Both the position numbers and the translations under genes were made by a program. Positions 1-5,383 of a stretch of DNA of 5,383 bases are shown piece after piece (positions within the stretch are counted from its first letter, which is position 1; every line of letters starts with the position of its first letter). Under the pieces are notes generated by a model. That model ran no database searches and was not told where the DNA came from. It worked only from the letters and a program-made list of their open reading frames with translations. The stretch is from Gammaproteobacteria bacterium (GTDB lineage Bacteria; Pseudomonadota; Gammaproteobacteria; Competibacterales; Competibacteraceae): positions 1 to 5,383 of the forward strand of contig JAIFNF010000072.1 of assembly GCA_020047885.1 (NCBI GenBank). Direction: 5' to 3'.

Positions 1-1034
1 GTGGAGTTCCCCTATTGACGATGACTTTAAAAGGGAATACAGCGGATGACCCTTATTATGTTCCCGCCTGGGAACAAATGGCGGCAACGCTGGGGAAGCG
101 TGATTTCATTTTTGTCGGTGATTGTAAGATGAGTTCGTTAGAAACCCGAGGAAAAATTGCGCAAGCGGGTGGGATTTATTGATGTCCGTTACCGATGACG
201 GGTCATGTACCTGATCAGCTTGATGAGTGGATTCATCAGTTACCGGTAGCGTTGAAAGACATCTATTTAGCCGGTCAAGAAGAAGGCGAATTACGGAAGA
301 TCGGTCAAGGCTTTGAAGTCAAAAAAGTGATGACCCGCCAAGAGGAACTCGGCGAATTTGCGTGGCAGGAACGGTGGTTAGTCATTCATAGTGACCGTCA
401 TGCAAAAAAGCAAAAAACGGGGTTTTTAAAGCGTTTAGAGCAGGCGGAAAAAGCCGTGAAATCCTCACTGCCCAAGGCGACGGAAAGTGTGACTCAATGG
501 GAGACGCGATTAAATAAGATTCTTGAAGAACAAGGAGTTAGTGAATTTCTGACGATCCAGACGCAGGAAACCACGCGCACCAAGAAACACTATTTACGGC
601 CAGGACGACCGACGGCCCATACGCCGTACCGCTGGGAAACCGAATCCGAACTCTCCTGCTGCATTGACCGACAAGCTGCGGTGATCGAAGCGCATCAACA
701 ACGGATGGGATGGCGGATTTATGTCACTAATGCCGACTCGAGTCAGATGACGCTTCAGCAAAGCGTCAAGTATTATCGGGATGAATATACGGTGGAACGC
801 GGTTTTCATCGTTTTAAAGGAGGAGTGTTACCGGTACTCCCGTTATTTGTTCGGATTGATGAACGAATTAAGGGTCTATTATTCCTCCTGTTTATGTGCC
901 TACAAGTTCTGACGCTTATTGATTTCGTGGCTCGTCGGGAACTGGAAAAAAGCGGTGAAAAACTAGCCGGACTGGTTCCAGGAAATCCCAAAATGGCGAC
1001 GGCGCGACCCACGGCAGAACGGTTGCTTGAGGCT

Positions 1035-1040
1035 TTTAAA
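1035..1040 (+). repeat. TTTAAA target-site duplication, left copy
   Basis: This 6-bp TTTAAA lies just outside the left inverted repeat and encodes the Phe-Lys of EAFK in the transposase frame. The identical copy is at 1266-1271. Confidence 0.75.
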
Positions 1041-1062
1041 CTTGGATTTCGCTCAAATTTTT
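1041..1062 (+). repeat. Left terminal inverted repeat of the miniature element
   Basis: It starts CTTGGATTTCGC and ends in a T run. It pairs with 1244-1265 at 18 of 22 positions, with mismatches at repeat positions 3-5 and 14. It also matches the inward-read right end of the enclosing IS (1510 back to 1489) at 16 of 22 positions, sharing CTTGG and TTTCG. Confidence 0.82.
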
Positions 1063-1243
1063 TGGCTAAAAATGAATATAATTTCCCACTTTTGGCCAAA
1101 AAACAGTCTATTTTTGGGATAGCGACTGAAGTTTCCAAAAATTCCCCATCCGGACGACAGTCTAAATCGACTTAAAAATAATATTTTTGTAATTTTTTGA
1201 TACATTTTCGCGGTTATTCAAGGTGAAAATATTAAAAGCCGGG

Positions 1244-1265
1244 AAAAATTTAAGCGAAATTGGAG
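1244..1265 (-). repeat. Right terminal inverted repeat of the miniature element
   Basis: On the minus strand it reads CTCCAATTTCGC and then runs into AAATTTTT. It is the partner of 1041-1062. It is directly followed by the second TTTAAA copy. Confidence 0.82.
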
Positions 1266-1271
1266 TTTAAA
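1266..1271 (+). repeat. TTTAAA target-site duplication, right copy
   Basis: This is the second TTTAAA, just outside the right inverted repeat. It is in the same codon phase, again encoding Phe-Lys before GLHLF. This supports duplication of a single original site. Confidence 0.75.
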
Positions 1272-1510
1272 GGACTCCATCTTTTCGTTGAAAAACGTGG
1301 CGATGTGACTGTGGGGTACTTGGTTGAAAAATTAAGTCCTTTACAAGAAAAAATTCTCACTCTCCTGGGTATCCCTAAAGATATTTATGATTTGTCGTTT
1401 ATCACCGCTCGGGTGAAAGACGGTCATGACCAAGCCGAAGACCCTATCGGCCTTGCCGTGGCAACCTGAAATAAACCCAAAATGGCTCAGAAAAATGCAC
1501 GAAAGCCAAG

Positions 1511-2025
1511 GTCTGATTCTTTGATTTGAAACAGAGTCTCCATCTAAGCTAACATTCCAAACAATATTTTGACTATTTCTGGCAATAACTTCGACAAGCA
1601 TACAAGTTGCATCAGGAAAACTTAAAATAGTGTTTTGCATTCTCATGTTAATTTTTTTGAGAAGATGATGAATTCATGGTGTTATGCTTATTTTTCATTT
1701 CCACATAATAATTTTTATCTAAATTAACGACATCATATCCATTTACAGGAACACTCCAACCATTACCAAAGTAGCTAAAAATATTCTGATGAAAATACCC
1801 TATATGATTGGTATTTGATTTGTCCATTTGCCTAATAATTTCACTTTCAATCACATCCTGAATATCTCTGCCATATACCTTTGAGTCAAAAGTCAGTTTT
1901 ATTGGATCAATAAGATTTCTGTTGAACATAGCTAAATCAACTTGAAATCTGTATTTTTCCACTGTTTTTTTAGTGTAATCGTACAAGTCTTCATTACTAA
2001 TGAAGCTAAGACCATAATTTCTCAA
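1511..2025 (-). pseudogene. Eco47II/Sau96I-family type II restriction endonuclease, frameshifted and 3'-truncated
   Basis: Characterised members of this family cleave GGNCC. The first segment (2025 to stop 1648-1650) encodes 125 residues, including GLSFIS, DPIKLTFDSKVYG, SNTNHIGYFHQNIF and GNGW. The likely PD-(D/E)XK active site is D98 with E109-x-K111 (VEMKNKHNTM). After SSSSQK the frame is lost at an A7 tract (plus-strand T7, 1652-1658). Removing one A joins Gln-Lys-Ile-Asn to MRMQNTIL, ATCMLVEVIARNSQNI and VSNQRIR, giving about 171 residues. Family members are longer, roughly 230-260 residues from memory. Similarity stops at about 1512, where the IS begins, so the C-terminus is lost. The start is TTG at 2025-2023: AAAGGAG (2038-2032) is 6 nt upstream, and an in-frame TAA (2031-2029) rules out an upstream start. 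The gene is far richer in A+T than ctpA and gpmA, consistent with horizontal transfer. No methyltransferase gene is visible nearby. Confidence 0.88.
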
Positions 2026-2063
2026 AATTTACTCCTTTCTGATTTTATACATAATCAAGTAGT

Positions 2064-2085
2064 AGCCCCCTAAACAGGGGCTTTT
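2064..2085 (+). terminator. Terminator-like hairpin upstream of the restriction gene
   Basis: AGCCCC (2064-2069) pairs with GGGGCT (2077-2082) around a 7-nt loop, and TTTCTC follows on the plus strand. The T run is short. In the plus direction no gene precedes it. In the minus direction the hairpin lies about 40 bp before the restriction gene start, but no T tract follows it, so it could be an attenuator or simply a structural relic. Confidence 0.4.
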
Positions 2086-2161
2086 CTCACACCAGACAGG
2101 TATGTAATCATATTTCACCCCAAGGTTGTCAGTGAATTCTGAAAAATACATCCCCTATTTC

Positions 2162-2188
2162 ATGACGCTTACACCCCTCCTGCGTCAT
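2162..2188. repeat. 7-bp dyad repeat ATGACGC-N13-GCGTCAT
   Basis: ATGACGC at 2162-2168 is perfectly inverted as GCGTCAT at 2182-2188, and the arms are 20 bp apart (start to start). The spacing suits a dimeric DNA-binding protein with sites on one helix face. No regulator is identified, and the repeat could be chance. Confidence 0.3.
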
Positions 2189-2323
2189 CACTTTCTCACT
2201 CACACCCATCCTCCTGAACCAGATCAGTTTCGAACCTTGCAGCCTTTGTGTTGAGTCTGGATTTGTCGCTTTATCCCACTCCATAGCACGCAACACCTGG
2301 TTCACTGAGACGATGGGAATGAT

Positions 2324-3685
2324 CTAACCTTTGCCACCCGGCACTGCTGGGGGCAAGGCCGGTTCATTGCGACTGTGTATTAACGTCATGCCCTTCAGCA
2401 TATTCAGTGCTTCATATAACTGATAATCGCTTTGCGCCAGATCACTATCCGCAGCCGTTAAAAGTTTGGGCGTCGACGTAGCATCAGCCGGTACCGGACT
2501 GTTGCCATTACCGCCATCATTGCGCAAATGACCGGTCAGATCCGACTCTTTGACCAGACCATCGCCAGCGCCATCATCCGTAGCCACCTTGAGCGATTTG
2601 AGTTCGATATCCGGCTTGATGCCTTCAGCCTGGATGGAGCGACCGTTCGGCGTGTAGTAGCGAGCCGTGGTCAGCTTGACCGCCGTGCCATTGCCCAACG
2701 GCAGAATGGTCTGCACTGATCCCTTGCCGAAGGTGCGTTCGCCCAGCACCAGCGCCCGGCGGTGGTCCTGTAGCGCTCCAGCGACGATTTCCGAGGCCGA
2801 AGCTGAACCGCCGTTGACCATGACAATCATCGGCGCTTTCTTGAGCAAATCACCGGCGGTGGCTTTGAAGGTCTGTTCCGAACTGGCGTCCCGGCCCTTG
2901 GTCTGCACGATGATGCCTTCTTCAAGAAATTCATCCGCGACATCGACCGCGCCGTTCAACACCCCGCCTGGATTATTACGCAGATCCAGAATCAGCCCCT
3001 TGAGCGGTCCCTGATTCTGCTTTTCGAGCGCCTGCAAGCCTTCTTCGAGATTCGGCGCGGTTTTCGCTTGGAACTGGGTGATACGCAGGTAGCCGAAACC
3101 GGGTTCCAGCAGGCGATCCTTGACGCTTTTCACCTGGATGACTTCGCGAACCAGCTTGATTTTGAGGGGCTTCTTCGCGCCTTCACGGAGAATAGTCAGG
3201 GTGATAGCAGTATTCGGCTTGCCGCGCATCCGGGCAATGGCGTCGGACAGCGCCATCCCTTTGACCGAGGCATCGTCCAGTCGGATGATGAGATCCCCCG
3301 CCCGAACGCCCGCTCGTTGAGCCGGGGTGTCATCAATCGGCGAAATCACTTTGATAAAGCCATTTTCCTGACCGACTTCGATGCCCAGGCCGCCAAATTC
3401 ACCCGAGGTGCCGATTTGCAAATCCTGGAACGCCTCAGCGTCCAAATAAGCCGAGTGGGGGTCAAGATTGCTCAACATGCCGCGAATGGCGTTTTCCAGC
3501 AGATCCTTCTCTTGTACTGGTTCGACATAATCCTGTTTAACCGCATCGAGTACGCCGGTGAATGTGCGCAGTTCGTCCAGCGGCAGTGGATTTTTCGGCG
3601 GCTCCTGATCAGCCAGCGCCGTCAGTGAAACGCCCGCCAGCAAGCTCAACGCCAGCGCCAGACCCGGTCGGGTTGTAACACTCAT
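2324..3685 (-). CDS. ctpA: S41-family C-terminal processing peptidase (CtpA type)
   Basis: This is a periplasmic serine protease that trims or degrades proteins from their C-termini; relatives act on cell-wall hydrolases and envelope proteins. The 453-residue length is normal for the family. Residues 1 to about 25 form a signal peptide: a basic start, a hydrophobic core LALALSLLAGVSLTA, and a likely cut after ALA. A substrate-recognition segment follows (about 35-90, with SNLDPHSAYLD). The PDZ domain spans about 92-170 (GLGIEV to ITLTILREG). The S41 core spans about 190-362, with LDLRNNPGG and the catalytic triad S296 (NGGSASASE), K321 (FGKGSVQ) and Q325; the 25-residue Ser-Lys spacing matches Prc and D1 protease. 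Residues 367-410 look like a flexible linker before a short helical tail. The ATG has GGAG 8 nt upstream. The gene lies 180 bp after gpmA in the same direction, with a hairpin between, so it probably has its own promoter, though I found no clear one. Confidence 0.95.
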   Translation of the reverse strand: MSVTTRPGLALALSLLAGVSLTALADQEPPKNPLPLDELRTFTGVLDAVKQDYVEPVQEKDLLENAIRGMLSNLDPHSAYLDAEAFQDLQIGTSGEFGGLGIEVGQENGFIKVISPIDDTPAQRAGVRAGDLIIRLDDASVKGMALSDAIARMRGKPNTAITLTILREGAKKPLKIKLVREVIQVKSVKDRLLEPGFGYLRITQFQAKTAPNLEEGLQALEKQNQGPLKGLILDLRNNPGGVLNGAVDVADEFLEEGIIVQTKGRDASSEQTFKATAGDLLKKAPMIVMVNGGSASASEIVAGALQDHRRALVLGERTFGKGSVQTILPLGNGTAVKLTTARYYTPNGRSIQAEGIKPDIELKSLKVATDDGAGDGLVKESDLTGHLRNDGGNGNSPVPADATSTPKLLTAADSDLAQSDYQLYEALNMLKGMTLIHSRNEPALPPAVPGGKG

Positions 3686-3827
3686 TAGTTTCGCTCCGAA
3701 AATTTTGATAAGAGATCAGCAGAATTTTAGATCATTGGAAGGGTGCTTGCTTGAGACCATCAAAAGCACTGGGAAATTGCAGGATCGGGCGGGAATTTTT
3801 ATAAGGAGCGGAGAGATAAGACTTTTA

Positions 3828-3853
3828 CCGGGGCGACCAGACGATCGCCCCGG
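3828..3853 (-). terminator. Strong hairpin just downstream of gpmA
   Basis: CCGGGGCGA (3828-3836) and TCGCCCCGG (3845-3853) form a perfect 9-bp GC-rich stem with an 8-nt loop. The hairpin begins 12 bp past the gpmA stop. On the minus strand the stem is followed by TAAAAGTCTTAT, which is only a weak U tract. It probably terminates or stabilises the 3' end of gpmA mRNA and may separate it from ctpA. Confidence 0.6.
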
Positions 3854-3865
3854 ACGTTAAAGCGC

Positions 3866-4612
3866 TTACTTGGCTTTGCCCTGATTGGCGACGGCGTCCA
3901 TCAACTTCTTCAGTTCCTCGGGATCAGCGAGGTAGTAGCTCTTGATGGGCCGCAGATTGGCATCGAGTTCATAAACCAGCGGTACTGCGGTCGGGACGTT
4001 CCGCTCAATGATCGCCTCATCAGACATGTCATCGAGATATTTAATCAACGCCCGCAAGCTGTTACCGTGGGCGGCAATCACCACCCGTTTGCCGGAGCGG
4101 ATGGTCGGCACCAGTACGTCATGCCAGTAGGGCAGCACTCGATCAATCGTGGTCTTGAGGCTTTCTGTCCCTGGCAACACCCGGGGATCCAGGTCTGCGT
4201 AGCGCGGATCGTGCGCCGGATGCCGTTCATCGTTCGCCTCCAGCGCCGGCGGTGGAACGTCAAAACTGCGCCGCCAGATCTTGACTTGATCCTCGCCATG
4301 CTTGGCCGCCGTTTCCGACTTGTTCAGACCGGCCAGTGCGCCATAATGGCGTTCATTCAGCCGCCAGCTCCGATGCACCGGAATCCAGGCCATATCCAGC
4401 TCGTCCAGTACGGTCCACAAGGTATGAATCGCCCGCTTGAGCACCGAGGTATAAGCGACGTCAAAGACATAACCTTCTTTCTTCAGGGTCTGGCCGGCTT
4501 TTTTGGCTTCTTCACGACCTTTGTCGGACAAATCAACATCGACCCAGCCGGTGAAGCGATTTTCCATATTCCACTGACTTTCGCCATGGCGGATCAGCAC
4601 GAGCTTGTACAT
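3866..4612 (-). CDS. gpmA: 2,3-bisphosphoglycerate-dependent phosphoglycerate mutase
   Basis: This cytoplasmic glycolytic enzyme interconverts 3-phosphoglycerate and 2-phosphoglycerate through a phosphohistidine intermediate primed by 2,3-bisphosphoglycerate. Its 248 residues are close to the 250 of E. coli GpmA. The N-terminal [10 protein letters not shown] holds R8 and the phospho-acceptor H9. [12 protein letters not shown] follows, then R60 ([10 protein letters not shown]), E87 in LNERHYGAL as the likely proton donor, and H182 in [12 protein letters not shown]9, E87 and H182 each sit two residues before the E. coli equivalents. The C-terminal tail ([13 protein letters not shown] to GKAK) is complete, so the gene looks intact. 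The ATG is preceded by a full AGGAGG (minus strand, 4624-4619) with a 6-nt spacer. It is upstream of ctpA in the same orientation and divergent from the transposase gene beginning near 4799. Confidence 0.97.
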   Translation of the reverse strand: MYKLVLIRHGESQWNMENRFTGWVDVDLSDKGREEAKKAGQTLKKEGYVFDVAYTSVLKRAIHTLWTVLDELDMAWIPVHRSWRLNERHYGALAGLNKSETAAKHGEDQVKIWRRSFDVPPPALEANDERHPAHDPRYADLDPRVLPGTESLKTTIDRVLPYWHDVLVPTIRSGKRVVIAAHGNSLRALIKYLDDMSDEAIIERNVPTAVPLVYELDANLRPIKSYYLADPEELKKLMDAVANQGKAK

Positions 4613-4658
4613 TTATAGCCTCCTAGTGTCGGGATAGTGGTGGTTATTGAGCGGGCTG

Positions 4659-4664
4659 ATCATA
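4659..4664 (-). promoter_or_regulatory. Possible -10 box of the gpmA promoter
   Basis: On the minus strand TATGAT occurs 46 bp before the gpmA ATG, a near match to the sigma-70 -10 consensus. At 17-18 bp spacing the upstream hexamers match TTGACA at only three positions, so the -35 is weak or the call is wrong. Confidence 0.35.
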
Positions 4665-4770
4665 CGCCGGGCGGGCCGGTTTCGCCAGTCGCAGTCTTTT
4701 CCAACATGGTATGAGTCTGGAGGGGGATGCGTATTTCCAAAGAGAAATGGGTCTAAGCGGTAGCGATTGG

Positions 4771-4798
4771 ATCGATCATCCGGAGCATGGTGATCGAT
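4771..4798 (+). promoter_or_regulatory. Hairpin abutting the transposase start codon, with GGAG in its loop
   Basis: ATCGATCA (4771-4778) pairs with TGATCGAT (4791-4798). One G-U and one C-G pair extend the stem to 10 bp, with loop CGGAGCAT. The only good Shine-Dalgarno candidate (GGAG, 4782-4785) is in the loop, and the stem ends right before ATG 4799. If formed in mRNA it would affect translation initiation of the transposase. The repeat is seen directly; the role is inferred. Confidence 0.45.
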
Positions 4799-5383
4799 AT
4801 GAACGAAGCAAAATTGACGACGCTGGAGCATCTCCGGCAGTTTCTCACCGGTACCACGGCGGTGGTCTTCAAACCCGGGCCGGACGACACACGTTATGCG
4901 CACATCGCCGATGTGCTACGACGTTTCCAGTATGCTGGCCTGAAGCGTGCGGAGAAGGGCATCGTCCTGCGCTACCTGGAGCGGATCACCGGCTATTCCC
5001 GCCAGCAACTGACGCGCTTGGTGAGCCGCTTCCAGACCCTGCGCCAGATCAAAAAGCACTACCGGTCGCCCAAGGTCGGTTTCGCCCGGATCTATACCGA
5101 GGCTGATGTCGTTTTGCTGGCCGAGACGGACGCCCTGCACAGCACCCTGTCCGGCCCGGCGACCTGTATCTTGATGCGGCGGGCGGTCGAGGTGTATGGC
5201 GACGCACGCTACAAACGCTTGGCGGGCCTTTCAGTAGGGCATCTCTATAACGTGCGCAAGCGGCTGGGTTATCGGGCTCGCCGACAACACTGGACCAAGA
5301 CCCAGGGAACCTCCGTGTCCATCGGGGAGCGTCGCGCGCCAGCGCCCGATGGACGCCCGGGTTTCATTCGCATCGACAGCGTC
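4799..5383 (+). CDS. Integrase-core (rve-like DDE) transposase, N-terminal 195 residues; 3' end outside window
   Basis: The reading frame is open without interruption to the last base of the window. It encodes the DNA-binding half of an integrase-like transposase that would move its own insertion sequence. Residues about 49-79 (KRAEKGIVLRYLERITGYSR onward) look like a helix-turn-helix, and a second lies near 140-158 (LAGLSVGHLYNVRKRLGY). The segment LLAETDALHSTLSGPAT and the SIGERRAPAPDGRPG linker are familiar from a proteobacterial family annotated as integrase catalytic region. FIRIDSV at 189-195 matches the first strand of the RNase H-like core, making D193 the likely first catalytic Asp; the other two acidic residues lie beyond the window. 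An in-frame TAA at 4754-4756 limits the start. ATG 4799 is preferred, and ATG 4787 or GTG 4790 are alternatives. High G+C, divergent from gpmA. The IS left end must lie between 4625 and 4798, but I could not place it. Confidence 0.78.
   Translation, partial: MNEAKLTTLEHLRQFLTGTTAVVFKPGPDDTRYAHIADVLRRFQYAGLKRAEKGIVLRYLERITGYSRQQLTRLVSRFQTLRQIKKHYRSPKVGFARIYTEADVVLLAETDALHSTLSGPATCILMRRAVEVYGDARYKRLAGLSVGHLYNVRKRLGYRARRQHWTKTQGTSVSIGERRAPAPDGRPGFIRIDSV

Larger units (their letters stand above)
1041..1265. mobile_element. 225-bp MITE-like element inserted in the IS transposase gene
   Basis: This is a short AT-rich element with no coding capacity of its own. Its ends are imperfect inverted repeats: 1041-1062 matches the reverse complement of 1244-1265 at 18 of 22 positions, sharing ATTTCGCT and AAATTTTT. 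It is flanked by TTTAAA at 1035-1040 and 1266-1271, read as a 6-bp target duplication. IS1634-family elements typically make 5-6 bp duplications. Element plus one duplication copy is 231 bp, a multiple of three, and removing it joins EAFK to GLHLF and restores a normal transposase C-terminus. The element adds 44 foreign codons and the stop at 1173-1175 to the upstream frame. Because TTTAAA is its own reverse complement, the exact boundary could shift by a few bases. Confidence 0.84.
3..1469 (+). pseudogene. IS1634-family transposase, 5'-partial, with nonsense codon and MITE insertion
   Basis: This is the C-terminal part of a DDE transposase that would cut and join the ends of its own IS. The frame is open from position 3 to an in-frame TGA at 180-182, resumes at once, and reaches an ATG at 195. 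Before the TGA, the stretch FIFVGDCKMSS (Asp codon 120-122) fits the second catalytic aspartate. The TGA sits in Gly-Gly-Ile-Tyr-stop-Cys-Pro-Leu, where relatives usually have Leu. Counting from ATG 195, the motif YRDEYTVERGFHRFKG carries E201 and K208, spaced E-x6-K as in the YREK signature, with E201 the likely catalytic glutamate. The conserved ARPTAERLLEAFK follows. It is interrupted after K282 by a 225-bp miniature element that supplies a premature stop at 1173-1175. The true C-terminus continues in the same frame from 1269 (KGLHLF, then LSPLQEKILTLLGIP) to TGA 1467-1469. Family assignment is from motif memory, not a search. Confidence 0.87.
1..1510 (+). mobile_element. IS1634-type insertion sequence, right part; left end outside window
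   Basis: This is the right-hand portion of an insertion sequence with a DDE transposase of the IS4 superfamily, IS1634-like group. The left end lies before the window. I place the right end at 1510 on two independent grounds. Read inward on the minus strand from 1510, the sequence CTTGGCTTTCG resembles the terminus of the miniature element nested inside this IS (16 of 22 positions). In addition, recognisable restriction-endonuclease coding sequence resumes on the minus strand at about 1512. The transposase stop (1467-1469) is about 41 bp from this end, as expected for a single-gene IS. The copy is probably dead, because its transposase has a nonsense codon and an insertion. The target duplication cannot be checked without the left end; a 6-bp copy would be GTCTGA or close to it. 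Confidence 0.82.
2026..2323. other. Intergenic stretch between ctpA end and the restriction gene remnant
   Basis: I see no convincing gene in these 298 bases. They contain the Shine-Dalgarno site of the restriction gene (2032-2038), a possible minus-strand -10 box TATAAA (2044-2049) with no good -35, a terminator-like hairpin (2064-2082) and a dyad repeat (2162-2188). They also hold two doubtful minus-strand ORFs of 40 and 51 codons (2029-2151 and 2129-2284) that I do not recognise. Nothing here resembles the end of a cytosine methyltransferase. Confidence 0.6.

Noticed and set aside
180..182. TGA read as selenocysteine or as a reassigned codon
   Set aside because: The conserved residue at this place in relatives is Leu, no SECIS-like structure was noted, and nothing else in the window suggests code reassignment. 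A nonsense mutation is simpler.
1103..1164. ACAGTCTA occurring twice inside the miniature element (1103-1110 and 1157-1164)
   Set aside because: An 8-bp repeat in a short AT-rich element is easily chance, and no array or symmetry accompanies it.
1260..1469. Possible separate 69-codon gene downstream of the transposase
   Set aside because: It is in the same frame as the transposase, and its LSPLQEKILTLLGIP segment is the transposase C-terminus, separated only by the miniature element. Its first codons are element sequence.
1652..1658. Programmed ribosomal frameshift in the restriction gene
   Set aside because: Type II nucleases of this family are single-frame proteins as far as I know, and the gene is also truncated by an IS, so ordinary decay or a sequencing error is more likely.
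2129..2284. 51-codon minus-strand ORF after ctpA
   Set aside because: It has no convincing ribosome binding site or recognisable motif. It continues the ctpA frame beyond its stop, but the ctpA C-terminus already looks complete.
2528..3628. Several plus-strand open frames of 63-186 codons across ctpA
   Set aside because: They are antisense shadows of a well-supported S41 protease gene and show no family motifs.
4067..4618. 183-codon plus-strand frame opposite gpmA
   Set aside because: It is an antisense shadow of an intact gpmA with all catalytic residues.
4711..5140. Open frames of 131 codons (plus) and 74 codons (minus) overlapping the second transposase
   Set aside because: The uninterrupted frame from 4799 to the window end has transposase motifs. 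These others are out-of-frame or antisense by-products.

Overview
The window looks like a chromosomal segment of a proteobacterium, most likely a gammaproteobacterium with many insertion sequences. That inference rests on the GpmA and CtpA protein types, the moderately high G+C of those two genes, and Shine-Dalgarno sites such as AGGAGG. I cannot name the species. Two ordinary housekeeping genes sit between mobile or foreign DNA on both sides.

Positions 1-1510 are the right-hand part of an IS1634-type (IS4-superfamily, DDE) insertion sequence. Its transposase gene is broken twice. There is an in-frame TGA at 180-182. There is also a 225-bp miniature element (1041-1265) with imperfect terminal inverted repeats, flanked by a 6-bp TTTAAA duplication. 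Removing the 231-bp insertion joins the reading frame and restores a typical transposase C-terminus. The miniature element's ends resemble the right end of the surrounding IS, so a non-autonomous relative appears to have jumped into an element of its own family.

Positions 1511-2025 (minus strand) are the remains of an AT-rich type II restriction endonuclease gene of the Eco47II/Sau96I family (GGNCC specificity in characterised members). It keeps its PD-(D/E)XK residues. It has a one-base frameshift at an A7 tract, and its 3' end is removed exactly at the IS end. No cognate methyltransferase lies in the window. Positions 2026-2323 hold no convincing gene, only a terminator-like hairpin, a dyad repeat and two doubtful short ORFs.

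Positions 2324-4612 (minus strand) carry gpmA (glycolytic phosphoglycerate mutase) followed by ctpA (periplasmic S41 C-terminal processing protease). Both appear intact, with a hairpin between them. Divergent from gpmA, at 4799-5383, is the start of an unbroken integrase-core transposase gene. It runs off the window, and a hairpin directly precedes its start codon.

There is no new multi-gene system here. The main interest is the layered decay: restriction gene, then frameshift and IS insertion, then nonsense mutation and miniature-element insertion into the IS.
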